Assembly: GCA_029834535.1 (NCBI GenBank) | Contig: JAQMWT010000002.1 | Location: 1-64,000 of the forward strand | Reading direction: 5' to 3' | DNA from: Chrysophaeum taylorii | Taxonomy: Eukaryota; Sar; Pelagophyceae; Pelagomonadales; Pelagomonadaceae | DNA length: 64,000 nt | Part shown: positions 9,862 to 19,584 of the stretch, piece after piece | Layout: the number at the start of each line of letters is the position of its first letter | Position numbering within the stretch: the first letter of the stretch is position 1 | Notes under the pieces: model-generated | The model's database searches: none | What the model was told of the DNA's origin: nothing | The model's input: the letters and a program-made list of their open reading frames with translations, nothing else | Translations under genes and position numbers: made by a program

Positions 9862-10916
9862 TTGACGCGCGCAGGCGAGCCGGGGACCGACTGCAGCGAC
9901 TGCGGGGTGGGCATCGAGTGCACCAATACGTGCGCGCTCGCGAGGAATGGGGTCTGCGACGACGACCTCTGCCCGATCGGTGCCGACTGCGACGACTGTG
10001 CGTTTAATTTTGGCGTCTCGCTGCTGCACTTTCTTAACAAGGTGGTCCCTTCCTCAACTACAACCACCCGTACGCCCCGGTGGCTGCTTGGCTCCTCGGA
10101 GAACAACGACAGTTTGAGCCGAAACGTGAAGACAATTTTGCCGCCGCTTCGTCTTTGTGCGAAGACACGTGTCAGTTTGCGCTGAACGGCGCGTGCGACT
10201 ATCCAAGAAACCTTGACTTCCTCGACGACGACGACGACGACGACGACCAGTTCTCGCGCGCGGCGGCGGCGGCGGCCTGGTACAACGCGACTACTACTAC
10301 TACTCCTCCTCCTCCTCGAGGCGACCGTTGGTGCCCCCCGGGCACGGACTGCACCGACTGCGCGGTAGAAGCAGCAGGTGATGATGACGCGAAAAGCACC
10401 ACCGCCTCCGCAGGGGCGTGCGACGACAGTTGCGACTTTGCCCGCAACGGGGCCTGCGAATATTATTCCTGGCGGTTTCTGATGACCGGGAACTACGACG
10501 CCACGGCGTGGCCAAGCGACCTCGACGAATTCGTATGCGCGCCGGGGACGGACTGCACAGACTGCGGCAGCAGGGTCGCGGACTTTGTTGATCTCGTCGA
10601 CGTTGGCCCCGACGTCGAGAATCCGTTTTGTAACGACAAGTGTGATCTTGCGAACAACGGCGTTTGCGACGTGTTTCCCTGGGAGGACGCCTCGTCCTTT
10701 CTCTTCTCGGTTGCTTTGGACTCGTCCTCGGAGGTCTGCAACCCGCTCGAAGACTGCACCGACTGTATCGGCGCGCTGCGCAAGAGGCTCGGATTTCTTC
10801 TCGCGGAGAAGAAAGAGAACTACCACCACCACCATCACCACCAAGAGGCGTACGAAGCGACGCGGGACCGCGGGATGCACGCGCTTGGCGAACAGGCGAT
10901 GCTCGCGACCGCGTGA
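9131..10916 (+). CDS. Secreted protein with six LNR-like cysteine repeats
   Basis: Three exons: 9,131-9,809, 9,875-10,041 and 10,113-10,916 (introns of 65 and 71 nt). They splice to 549 residues; both junctions restore a repeat or the reading frame. A signal peptide (MMFLLVVVMMKVVAGGLVA) is followed by a domain of about 85 residues and then six repeats of the form C-x-D-x-C-x-x-A-x-N-G-x-C-D ... C-x-x-G-T-D-C-x-D-C, e.g. CSDTCEYARNGICDYYPW and FVCEPGTDCSDCG. This is the Lin-12/Notch repeat layout, whose Asp/Asn and Cys residues bind calcium. Spacers carry poly-Asp, poly-Ala and poly-Thr runs, and the tail has a His6 run. No membrane anchor is visible, so it is likely extracellular. Ligand and role unknown. 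Confidence 0.7.
9831..9859 (+). repeat. (AG)n microsatellite inside an intron
   Basis: About fourteen AG dinucleotides fill nearly half of the 65-nt first intron of the cysteine-repeat gene. They provide many candidate AG acceptors upstream of the one that keeps the protein repeat intact (9,873-9,874). Confidence 0.8.
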
Positions 10917-10975
10917 AGAAAGAAATTACTACTACTAGAGTAATAACTAAATAAATAAATAAATAAATAAATAAA

Positions 10976-11752
10976 CAAGTGCAGGCCAGTAAGTTCACCT
11001 AGTCCCAATCTCTAACCCCAGTAAGTTCACCTGGTCCCAGTAAGTTCACCTACCGTGCGCGTGTAGACGCCGGGAGGGGGCTTATCGGTATTGCGCAGCA
11101 CGTGTGGGGTAGGGTGGAGTCGTCGACTCAGAAGACGATATCCTCGGGTTTGCCGATCGACAGAGAGCCACGTAGAGCTGGACGTGGCAGAAGACGGGCT
11201 TGGGCAAGAGGACGCCGACCTTGCGGGGCGTCTGGCCCTGGCTCTTGGTGATCGTTTGGCGTCGGCGGGCCTTACGGGATACAGGTTGGAGGAGCCTCGG
11301 TGACAACGACACGATCGATCATGTATCTGGTACCGTTGCAGTGGCCGTGCGACGGGTCGAGGTTGCGAAGACTTTAAGCTCGCGATCAAAGTCAGCATGC
11401 CGTTGGTTGTCAGGGAGTCGAAAACTCGACTCTTGAGAGCGAGGCGTCGGCTTCCGACCCAACCTAGTCGGCCGAAAAGAACTCCGACGCCTCGTCTCCG
11501 GGAAAAAAAGGCCGCGGTCATGCGCGCGTTGTCAGCATCGACAACATCGTTTCGACGGGGCGTGAGCGCCGCCGCGGGTCGTGGAAATAGTCTGCGAGGT
11601 CGCCGTAGACGGCTTGGAGGATCACTGTCTGGCTCTCGCGCCTACCTGATCCTTACACTCGCGCCAATCTGATCCTCACCCTAAATCGAGGGACAGACAA
11701 ACAAACAGACAAACAGACAAACAGACGAACATCTGTCGATTAGTAGTTAGGA
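10976..11752 (-). mobile_element. Helitron unit 1 (shortened)
   Basis: This is the shortest unit; its 5' repeat block is reduced and the ILTPRRN-coding stretch is partly deleted (about 11,570). The minus strand keeps TKSQGQTPRKVGVLLPKPVF and QLYVALCR. Confidence 0.7.
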
Positions 11753-12870
11753 CAAGTGCAGGCCAGTAAGTTCGCCAGTAAGTTCACCTAGTCCCAATCT
11801 CTAACCCCAGTAAGTTCACTTGGTCCCAGTAAGTTCACCTAGTCCCAATCTCTAACCCCAGTAAGTTCGGCGTAAGCCCACTCGTGCTCACATCCACTCA
11901 CCCCTCTCCTCTGAACTCGTCCCTCCCACCCTCGCCAATCTAAGCTGCTTTGATCCGCACACGCCGCTCCTTTGAACTCGTCCCTCTCGCCCTCGCCAAT
12001 CTAAGCTGCTTTGATCCGCACACGCCGCTAACCGTTGAGTTTACTCTAAAAACCCCAGTAAGTTCACTTGGCCCCAGTAAGTTCGCCTGGCCACTAATTT
12101 CACCTAGTCCCAATCTCTAACCTCCGTAAGTTCACCTGGTTCCAGTAAGTTCACCTGGTCCCAGCAACCTCACCTACAGTGCGCGTGTAGACGCCGGGAG
12201 GGGGCTTATCGGTATAGCGCAGCACGTGTGGGGTAGGGTGGAGTCGTCGTCCCAGAAGAGGATATCCTCGGGGTTGCCGATCGACAGAGAGCCACGTAGA
12301 GCTGGACGTGGCAGAAGACGGGCTTGGGCAAGAGGACGCCGACCTCGCGGGGCGTCTGCCTCTGGCTCTTGTTGATCGTTTGGCGTAGGCGGGCCTTAAG
12401 CGATACAGGTTGGAGGAGCCTCGGTGACAACGACACTATCGATGATGTATCTGGTACCGTTGCAGTCGTCGTGCGACGGGTCGAGGTTGCGAAGACATTA
12501 AGCTCGCGATCAAAGTCAGCATGCCGTTGGTTGTCAGGGAGTTGAAAACTCTACTGTAAAGAGCGAGGCGTCGTCTTCCGACCCAACCTAGTCAGCCGAA
12601 AAGAACTCCGACGCCTCGTCTCCGGGAAAAAAAGGCCGCGGTCATGCGCGCGTTGTCAGCATCGACAACATCGTTTCGACGGGGCGTGAGAATGGCGCGC
12701 TGAAAGAGCCGCCGCGGGTCGTGGAAATAGTCTGCGAGGTCGCCGTAGACGGCTTGGAGGATCACTGTCTGGCTCTCGCGCCTACCTGATCCTTACTCTC
12801 GCGCCTACCTGATCCTTACCCTAAATCGAGGGACAGACAGACAGACAAACAAACAAACAAACAGACAAAC
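11753..12870 (-). mobile_element. Helitron unit 2
   Basis: The longest unit, with a duplicated 60-base block (CCAATCTAAGCTGCTTTGATC twice, at about 11,936-12,030). The helicase relic reads INKSQRQTPREVGVLLPKPV on the minus strand. Confidence 0.7.
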
Positions 12871-13932
12871 ACAAGTGCAGGCCAGTAAGTTCACCTAGTC
12901 CCAATCTCTAACCCCAGTAAGTTCACCTAATCCCAGTAAGTTCACCTAGTCCCAATCTCTAACCCCAGTAAGTTCGGCGTAAGCCCACTCGTGCTCACAG
13001 TGAGTCACACCCACTCACCCCACTCTCCTTCGAGCTCGTCGCTCTCACCTCCGCCAATCTAAGGTGCTTTGATCCGTACACGCCGCTAGCCTTTGCGTTC
13101 ACTCTAAAAACCCCAGTAAGTTCACTTGGTCCCAGTAAGTTCACCTGGTCACTAAGTTCACCTAGTCCCAATCTCAAACCCCAGTAAGTTCACCTGGTCC
13201 CAGTAAGTTCACCTACAGTGCGCGTGTAGACGCCGGGAGGGGGCTTATCGGTATTGCGCAGCACGTGTGGGGTAGGGTGGAGTCGTCGACTCAGAAGACG
13301 ATATCCTCGGGGTTGCCGATCGACAGAGAGCCACGTAGAGCTGGACGTGGCAGAAGACGGGCTTGGGCAAGAGGACGCCGACCTCGCGGGGCGTCTGGCC
13401 CTGGCTCTTGTTGATCGTTTGGCGTCGGCGGGCCTTACGGGATACAGGTTGGAGGAGCCTCGGTGACAACGACACGATCGATCATGTATCTGGTACCGTT
13501 GCAGTGGCCGTGCGACGGGTCGAGGTTGCGAAGACTTTAAGCTCGCGATCAAAGTCAGCATGCCGTTGGTTGTCAGGGAGTTGAAAACTCTACTGTAAAG
13601 AGCGAGGCGTCGTCTTCCGACCCAGCCTAGTCGGCCGAAAAGAACTCCGACGCCTCGTCTCCGGGAAAAAAAGGCCGCGGTCATGCGCGCGTTGTCAGCA
13701 TCGACAACATCGTTTCGACGGGGCGTGAGAATGGCGCGCTGAAAGAGCCGCCGCGGGTCGTGGAAATAGTCTGCGAGGTCGCCGTAGACGGCTTGGAGGA
13801 TCACTGTCTGGCTCTCGCGCCTACCTGATCCTTACTCTCGCGCCTACCTGATCCTTACCCTAAATCGAGGGACAGACAGACAAACAAACAAACAGGCAGA
13901 CAATCATCTGTCGATTAGTAGTTAAGATCTGT
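12871..13932 (-). mobile_element. Helitron unit 3
   Basis: One minus-strand frame (13,190-13,804) is open for 204 residues and contains QAVYGDLADYFHDPRRLFQ and RAILTPRRNDVV. The motif INKSQGQTPREVGVLLPKP lies in a second frame, so the original helicase frame is broken. Confidence 0.75.
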
Positions 13933-14952
13933 CGATTAGTAGTTAGGATAATACAAGTGCAGGCCAGTAAGTTCGCCAGTAAGTTCACCTAGTCCCAATC
14001 TCTAACCCCAGTAAATTCGGCGTAAACCCACTCGTGCTCACATCCACTTTCCTTTGAACTCGTCGCCGTCACCCCCGCCAATCTAAGCTGCTTTGATCCG
14101 CACACGCCGCTAACCTTTGAGTTTACTCTAAAAACCCCAGTAAGTTCACTTGGTCTCGGTAAGTTCGCCTGGTCACTAATTTCACCTAGTCCCAATCTCT
14201 AACCTCCGCAAGTTCACCTGGTTCCAGTAAGTTCACCTGGTCCCAGTAAGTTAACCTACAGTGCGCGTGTAGACGCCGTGAGGGGGCTTATCGGTATTGC
14301 GCAGCACGTGTGGGGTAGGGTGGAGTCGTCGACTTAGAAGAGGATATCCTCGGGGTTGCCGATCGACAGAGAGCCACGTAGAGCTGGACGTGGCAGAAGA
14401 CGGGCTTGGGCAAGAGGACGCCGACCTCGCGGGGCGTCTGGCCCTGGCTCTTGTTGATCGTTTGGCGTCGGCGGGCCTTACGGGATACAGGTTGGAGGAG
14501 CCTCGGTGACAACGACACGATCGATCATGTATCTGGTACCGTTGCAGTGGCCGTGCGACGGGTCGAGGTTGCGAAGACTTTAAGCTCGCGATCAAAGTGA
14601 GCATGCCGTTGGTTGTCAGGGAGTTCAAAACTCTACTGTAAAGAGCGAGGCGTCGTCTTCCGACCCAGCCTAGTCGGCCGAAAAGAACTCCGACGCCTCG
14701 TCTCCGGGAAAAAAAGGCCGCGGTCATGCGCGCGTTGTCAGCATCGACAACATCGTTTCGACGGGGCGTGAGAATGGCGCGCTGAAAGAGCCGCCGCGGG
14801 TCGTGGAAATAGTCTGCGAGGTCGCCGTAGACGGCTTGGAGGATCACTGTCTGGCTCTCGCGCCTACCTGATCCTTACTCTCGCGCCTACCTGATCCTTA
14901 CCCTAAATCGAGGGACAAACAAACAGACAAACAAACAAACAAACAGACAAAC
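13933..14952 (-). mobile_element. Helitron unit 4
   Basis: Nearly the same as unit 3, with scattered substitutions; the minus-strand frame 14,251-14,847 is open for 198 residues. Confidence 0.75.
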
Positions 14953-16012
14953 ACAAGTGCAGGCCCGTAAGTTCACCTAGTCCCAATCTCTAACCCCAGT
15001 AAGTTCACCTAATCCCAGTAAGTTCACCTAGTCCCAATCTCTAACCCCAGTAAGTTCGCCGTAAGCCCACTCGTGCTCACAGTGAGTCACACCCTCTCAC
15101 CCCACTCTCCTTCGAGCTCGTCGCTCTCACCTCCGCCAATCTAAGGTGCTTTGATCCGTACACGCCGCTAGCCTTTGCGTTCACTCTAAAAACCCCAGTA
15201 AGTTCACTTGGTCCCAGTAAGTTCACCTGGTCACTAAGTTCACCTAGTCCCAATCTCAAACCCCAGTAAGTTCACCTGGTCCCAGTAAGTTCACCTACCG
15301 TGCGCGTGTAGACGCCGGGAGGGGGCTTATCGGTATTGCGCAGCACGTGTGGGGTAGGGTGGAGTCGTCGACTCAGAAGACGATATCCTCGGGGTTGCCG
15401 ATCGACAGAGAGCCACGTAGAGCTGGACGTGGCAGAAGACGGGCTTGGGAAAGAGGACGCCGACCTCGCGGGGCGTCTGGCCCTGGCTCTTGTTGATCGT
15501 TTGGCGTCGGCGGGCCTTACGGGATACAGGTTGGAGGAGCCTCGGTGACAACGACACGATCAATCACGTATCTGGTACCGTTGCAGTGGCCGTGCGACGG
15601 GTCGAGGTTGCGAAGACTTTAAGCTCGCGATCAAAGTGAGCATGCCGTTGGTTGTCAGGGAGTTCAAAACTCTACTGTAAAGAGCGAGGCGTCGTCTTCC
15701 GACCCAGCCTAGTCGGCCGAAAAGAACTCCGACGCCTCGTCTCCGGGAAAAAAAGGCCGCGGTCATGCGCGCGTTGTCAGCATCGACAACATCGTTTCGA
15801 CGGGGCGTGAGAATGGCGCGCTGGCTAAAAGAGCCGCCGCGGGTCGTGGAAATAGTCTGCGAGGTCGCCGTAGACGGCTTGGAGGATCACTGTCTGGCTC
15901 TCGCACCTACTACCTGATCCTTACTCTCGCGCCTACCCGATCCTTACCCTAAATCGAGGGACAAACAGACAAACAGACAGACAGACAAACATCTGTCGAT
16001 TAGTAGTTAGGA
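14953..16012 (-). mobile_element. Helitron unit 5
   Basis: Close to unit 3 in its first 250 bases and to unit 4 in the core, as expected from unequal exchange within the array. It carries a 4-base insertion (GGCT) at about 15,823 shared with units 6 and 7. Confidence 0.7.
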
Positions 16013-16080
16013 AGTGTGGCAACAAAAAAGTTTGCCCTCCTCCCTCCTCACCCGAGTGGGTGGTTTTAAGTTAGTGTGTG

Positions 16081-16722
16081 ATGTCGTGGGTCCGGCACGG
16101 GGCGCGACGTGTGGCGCAGCCCTTGGTGTTATTTGGGGGCGGGTGCGCGTGGTGCATGTCGGTCGAAGCGTGGCGCGAGCAGCCGTTGGACGCGGCCGCG
16201 GAGGCGGCCGTCGCGCAGTTTAAAGAGTCGTCCGAGTGGGTACGCATCGATTCGCTCGCGGCGCGCGGCGTGCTCGTGACGCTCGGCGCCGAGACGAACG
16301 CGTTGAAGACTTACCGGATTTACGCGCGGCGCGACGGGTCCGAGGTCGCCGCGGTGACGAGCTTTGGGGGGGAAAGCTGCACGGGTCATCCCGGGATCGT
16401 CCACGGCGGGTGCACGGCCTTGCTCTTCGATACGACGTTCGGGTTCGCCAACGCCGTGTCGAACGGCCTTCTCGAGGAAACGAACCCAGAGAGCCTCAAG
16501 TTCGGGTTCACGGCGGCCCTTCACGTTAACTATCGGTCGCCGTGCGTCTCGACGTCGACGGTTCTCATAACTTGTAAATCGAGCGAAGCGGACGGCCGGA
16601 AGCGCCACCTCCGAGGCGATATGCGCGACGCCGAGACCGGCGCCCTCGTCGCCGACGCCACGGCCCTCTTCATCCTCCCCAAAAAAACCACAACCAAAGA
16701 GCGCTGGTGGGGGCTTTTCTAG
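16081..16722 (+). CDS. PaaI-type hotdog thioesterase family protein
   Basis: The 213-residue protein has a basic, hydrophobic N-terminus (MSWVRHGARRVAQPLVLFG), possibly an organelle-targeting leader, and a 4HBT hotdog domain. The core helix and active-site loop read GHPGIVHGGCTALLFDTTFG (about 102-121), with the HGG motif typical of acyl-CoA thioesterases of the PaaI/THEM4 group. Strands KFGFTAALHVNYRSPC and TVLITCKSS follow. The likely reaction is hydrolysis of an acyl-CoA; the substrate cannot be read from sequence. ATG 16,081 was chosen over a GTG one codon upstream. The stop codon lies in a CTAG shared with the convergent USP gene. Confidence 0.75.
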   Translation: MSWVRHGARRVAQPLVLFGGGCAWCMSVEAWREQPLDAAAEAAVAQFKESSEWVRIDSLAARGVLVTLGAETNALKTYRIYARRDGSEVAAVTSFGGESCTGHPGIVHGGCTALLFDTTFGFANAVSNGLLEETNPESLKFGFTAALHVNYRSPCVSTSTVLITCKSSEADGRKRHLRGDMRDAETGALVADATALFILPKKTTTKERWWGLF

Positions 16723-19529
16723 TAGGCTCCTCCTATAACACGAGCATCTTTCTCTTTCTTTCGCGCGGGAGATACGAGGAGCGTCCCCTGGAAGCCGCGC
16801 TCGATGACGGTATTCCGTTTCTTGTCGACGGTGGCTTCGGCGGCGAATGCGGCCGCGAGGTCGCCGACGCCGACGCCAGCACCGTCGTCGTCGTCGTCCT
16901 GGTGCAGGATCCGGAGCACGAGAGTGGAGCGGGCCTTGATGCCCAGGGCTTGGAGGCTAGACGCGAGGTCGGAGACGACCTCGCCGTCGGTCGACTCGAC
17001 GACGAGGCGCGTCGTCGATGATTGGGCCTCGGGTATCGACTCGCAGAGGCGCAGCAATACGAGACCCAAAGAGTCCGTGCTGTCCGCGGGGACAACGTTT
17101 GGTTTTCGAGGTCTTCGTCGCGTCGCCGCGTCTCTCGCGAATTTTATCGGTTGGGCCGAAAAGTGCGTTCTCGCCAGTTCGAGGGCTCGTTTTTCGGCGG
17201 CGAGGCACGCATCGCACGCGGGCGGATCCCATCTCCCGTCGATCAGCCTTGGCGAGGGCGAAGAAATGCGCAGCGCCTCGAACTCGTCCTCGGAGACCAG
17301 CGCGACGCAGTCCTCCTGCTCCTCGCACCCGGCTCTGACGAGGTCGGCGACGCGTTTCGCCGTATCCAAGGCTTGCGCGGCCGCGAAAGCGGCCAAGTCC
17401 GCGTCTTCGGACGTCGTCGTCCAGGCGGGGACGCGATACGACGAGCCGCATCCGCACCTCGGAAGGAGGGGATGGGGGCCGGGAGCGGGGGCGTCGTCGC
17501 GGGCGTGATACGCGACCCATCTCGCCAGCCACTTGAGCGAGACCGCGCGGAGCTCGTTCTCGACCGAGCACAACAGACTGCCCCTGAGGAGAGTATCGTC
17601 GTCGTCGTCGTCGTCGAGGTTGCGGTTCAGGAGCCGGCTGAGCGCGGGGGTGAGCTCGGCGCGTTTTTGGTCGAGGAGGCGCAGGGCTCGGGACGCTCGA
17701 TCGGCGCACGCGCCGCACACTTCCCGGAGTTCTTTGGACGACGGGTAGAGGGTCTGAACCCTCCGCCACACGACGTGGTCAACGAAAAAGAAAGAACTTT
17801 GCGGGTCGAGGCCGCCGTGCGGACACACGATATCCTTGGTCGCAGAGGTCTCCTCCACTCTCGTCTTCTTGATTTGGCGTCGCTTCTTGAGCTGGCAAAA
17901 AAGCGACTTCGACACGGCCGCAAAATCCCCCGCGCCATTCTGCTGCTGCTGCTGCTGCTGCGCGAGGCGGAGGTCGTCTCGCAAAGCCAATCGGAGCTCG
18001 TCCTTCTCTCTCTCCTTGGCTTCGAGGATCCGCTGCGAGGCGGCGCACCGCGCGCACGTCGCCTCGGTCAGCTCGACATCCACGTTTATCCCGAGGTCGC
18101 CGACGATCTTGTCGTACGCGGACTTCTTGAGGCACTTGAAACGCGGGAGATGCGCTCGGGAGACCGTGATCCCGTGCTCGCAGAGCAAAGGCACACGCGG
18201 CGGCGGCGCGACGACTTTCTCCCCCTCCTCGGCGAGAACCAGATCCTCGCCCGTCACCCACGCCGCGACGAGATCCGTTTCCAACAGCCCGTACTGGCCG
18301 CACAACTCTCCGTGGCAATTGACTTCGGCCGCGGGGTTCTTGAACTTGCCGAAAAACAGCGCGTCGCAGGCGGCGCGCCGCGCGGCGACGGCAGCCTCCA
18401 GTCGCGCGGCCCTGCGTTCGAAGGCGGCGCACGCGCGATCGTGCTCGGCGTTTTTTTCTTCGACGTAGGCCGAGGTTTCCTTCGACAACGAGGACTTATC
18501 CAAGGGGGGATCACTACCGCGCACGTACGCGAGAATGTAGGCCTCGCCCCTTGCGGCGGCCGCCGGAGCCGACGGACATATCATCGAAACCTTGTCGTCG
18601 TCGTACTCGAACCATTTCGTAGTAGAAGAAGAATCTTTGGCGCGAACGACGTAGTGACCCCCGCTCGCCGACTCCCCCCGGTGGTAAACGACCGCGTTTA
18701 AAAAAAAGACCGCACCGCCCACCTCGAGGGTCTCGTTAAGGCGAACGGACGTCTTGAGTTTCTTCTTCTCGCCGCCGGCGTAAACGTACCGAAGGAGATG
18801 GACGAACAACAGTCGCGACGGCGGCTCGGCTATCCGGGAATAGCGCGTCGCGTTCTGTTTTACCCCACAAACATCGCAATGATACTTGTTCTCCCCCGTG
18901 AGATCCTCTTCGGAAAAGTGGGATCGCAGGCAATTTGCGACCGTATCGCCCGAGATCGCGAGCTCGAGTTCGTCGAATTTCTCGAGCCGTCGAGATTCTC
19001 GACCGCATTCCGAACACCGCGTCGCGTGCTCGAGCTTCCCCCGGAACACGGGGGGTGGGGGGAGCTGGTCCTCGAGCCGCGTCACGAAAAGCTTGCCAAA
19101 TTCTTTCGGGTCTTGCTGTTCTCGAGGATCCAGCTCGAGGAGCTCCGTCAGCTCGGAGACGCTCGAGCTCTTCCTATTCCCGAACTCGAGCTCGGCGAAA
19201 ATCTTCTCCAAACATCTCGCGAGGGGACCGGCCTGTCCGTAAACCGCCCGCCGGAACGCGACGCTCGAGTACAGCACTTGCAGCAGCGATCCGAGGTAGC
19301 AGGTCGCCCCCAAGTTCTCGAGGCCGCACGGCTCTGACCGCCGCGTCATCACCCGAGGGTCCGGCCCGACCTCTGCGTTCACCTTCCCAAACCCATATAC
19401 GCACAACGGGTTCTTCGAGCAGTTCTTCTTCTTCGATCTTCTCTTCTTCTTTGTCTTTGTCTTTGCCGCCGCCGCCGCGTGGTGCTGCTCGTAGCACCTA
19501 CACATCTTCCAACACCAAGGCTCGACCAT
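16719..19529 (-). CDS. Ubiquitin carboxyl-terminal hydrolase, USP48-like
   Basis: An intronless 936-residue protein. The USP Cys box is GLENLGATCYLGSLLQVLYS (catalytic C77) and the His box is ASGGHYVVRAKD (H292), with YDDDKV (about 309-314) supplying the Asp. Zinc-binding CxxC pairs lie at 172/175 and 218/221. Downstream are DUSP-like segments with C-x-H-G starts (LLCEHGITVSRAHLP; CPHGGLDPQSSFFFVDHVVW) and a final ubiquitin-like domain (RLVVESTDGEVVSDLASSL then STLVLRIL). The order USP, DUSP, Ubl is that of USP48, a deubiquitinase of nuclear and NF-kB-linked substrates in animals. A basic stretch (KTKTKKKRRSKKK, 23-35) could be a nuclear signal. It overlaps the thioesterase gene by 4 bp. Confidence 0.8.
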   Translation of the reverse strand: MVEPWCWKMCRCYEQHHAAAAAKTKTKKKRRSKKKNCSKNPLCVYGFGKVNAEVGPDPRVMTRRSEPCGLENLGATCYLGSLLQVLYSSVAFRRAVYGQAGPLARCLEKIFAELEFGNRKSSSVSELTELLELDPREQQDPKEFGKLFVTRLEDQLPPPPVFRGKLEHATRCSECGRESRRLEKFDELELAISGDTVANCLRSHFSEEDLTGENKYHCDVCGVKQNATRYSRIAEPPSRLLFVHLLRYVYAGGEKKKLKTSVRLNETLEVGGAVFFLNAVVYHRGESASGGHYVVRAKDSSSTTKWFEYDDDKVSMICPSAPAAAARGEAYILAYVRGSDPPLDKSSLSKETSAYVEEKNAEHDRACAAFERRAARLEAAVAARRAACDALFFGKFKNPAAEVNCHGELCGQYGLLETDLVAAWVTGEDLVLAEEGEKVVAPPPRVPLLCEHGITVSRAHLPRFKCLKKSAYDKIVGDLGINVDVELTEATCARCAASQRILEAKEREKDELRLALRDDLRLAQQQQQQQNGAGDFAAVSKSLFCQLKKRRQIKKTRVEETSATKDIVCPHGGLDPQSSFFFVDHVVWRRVQTLYPSSKELREVCGACADRASRALRLLDQKRAELTPALSRLLNRNLDDDDDDDTLLRGSLLCSVENELRAVSLKWLARWVAYHARDDAPAPGPHPLLPRCGCGSSYRVPAWTTTSEDADLAAFAAAQALDTAKRVADLVRAGCEEQEDCVALVSEDEFEALRISSPSPRLIDGRWDPPACDACLAAEKRALELARTHFSAQPIKFARDAATRRRPRKPNVVPADSTDSLGLVLLRLCESIPEAQSSTTRLVVESTDGEVVSDLASSLQALGIKARSTLVLRILHQDDDDDGAGVGVGDLAAAFAAEATVDKKRNTVIERGFQGTLLVSPARKKEKDARVIGGAY

Positions 19530-19584
19530 CCTCCTCTTTCAACGGATCTACACTTTTTGTGGTTGAAGAAAGAGAAGCACAACA

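Larger units (their letters stand above)
10976..16012. repeat. Tandem array of five ~1.05-kb Helitron-derived units
   Basis: Five head-to-tail units share the same order. First come short tandem motifs (GTAAGTTCACCTAGTCCC and AATCTCTAACCCC). Then an 80-base block ending in CCGCTAACC, then a conserved core starting GTGCGCGTGTAGACGCC (at about 11,055, 12,179, 13,218, 14,261 and 15,300). Then a minus-strand helicase relic. Last comes CCTAAATCGAGGGACA with variable GACA/AACA runs and sometimes CTGTCGATTAGTAGTTAGGA. Core spacing is about 1,124, 1,039, 1,043 and 1,039 bp. Single units recur at 21.4-22.4 and 35.7-36.7 kb. Confidence 0.85.

Noticed and set aside
11091-15639. Plus-strand 60-78 residue frames repeated in every Helitron unit
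   Set aside because: They lie opposite the helicase relic and are repeated only because the units are; the PIF1 motifs are on the minus strand.
17022-18701. Plus-strand open frame of 559 residues opposite the USP gene
   Set aside because: Antisense shadow; the minus strand carries the complete USP catalytic motifs.
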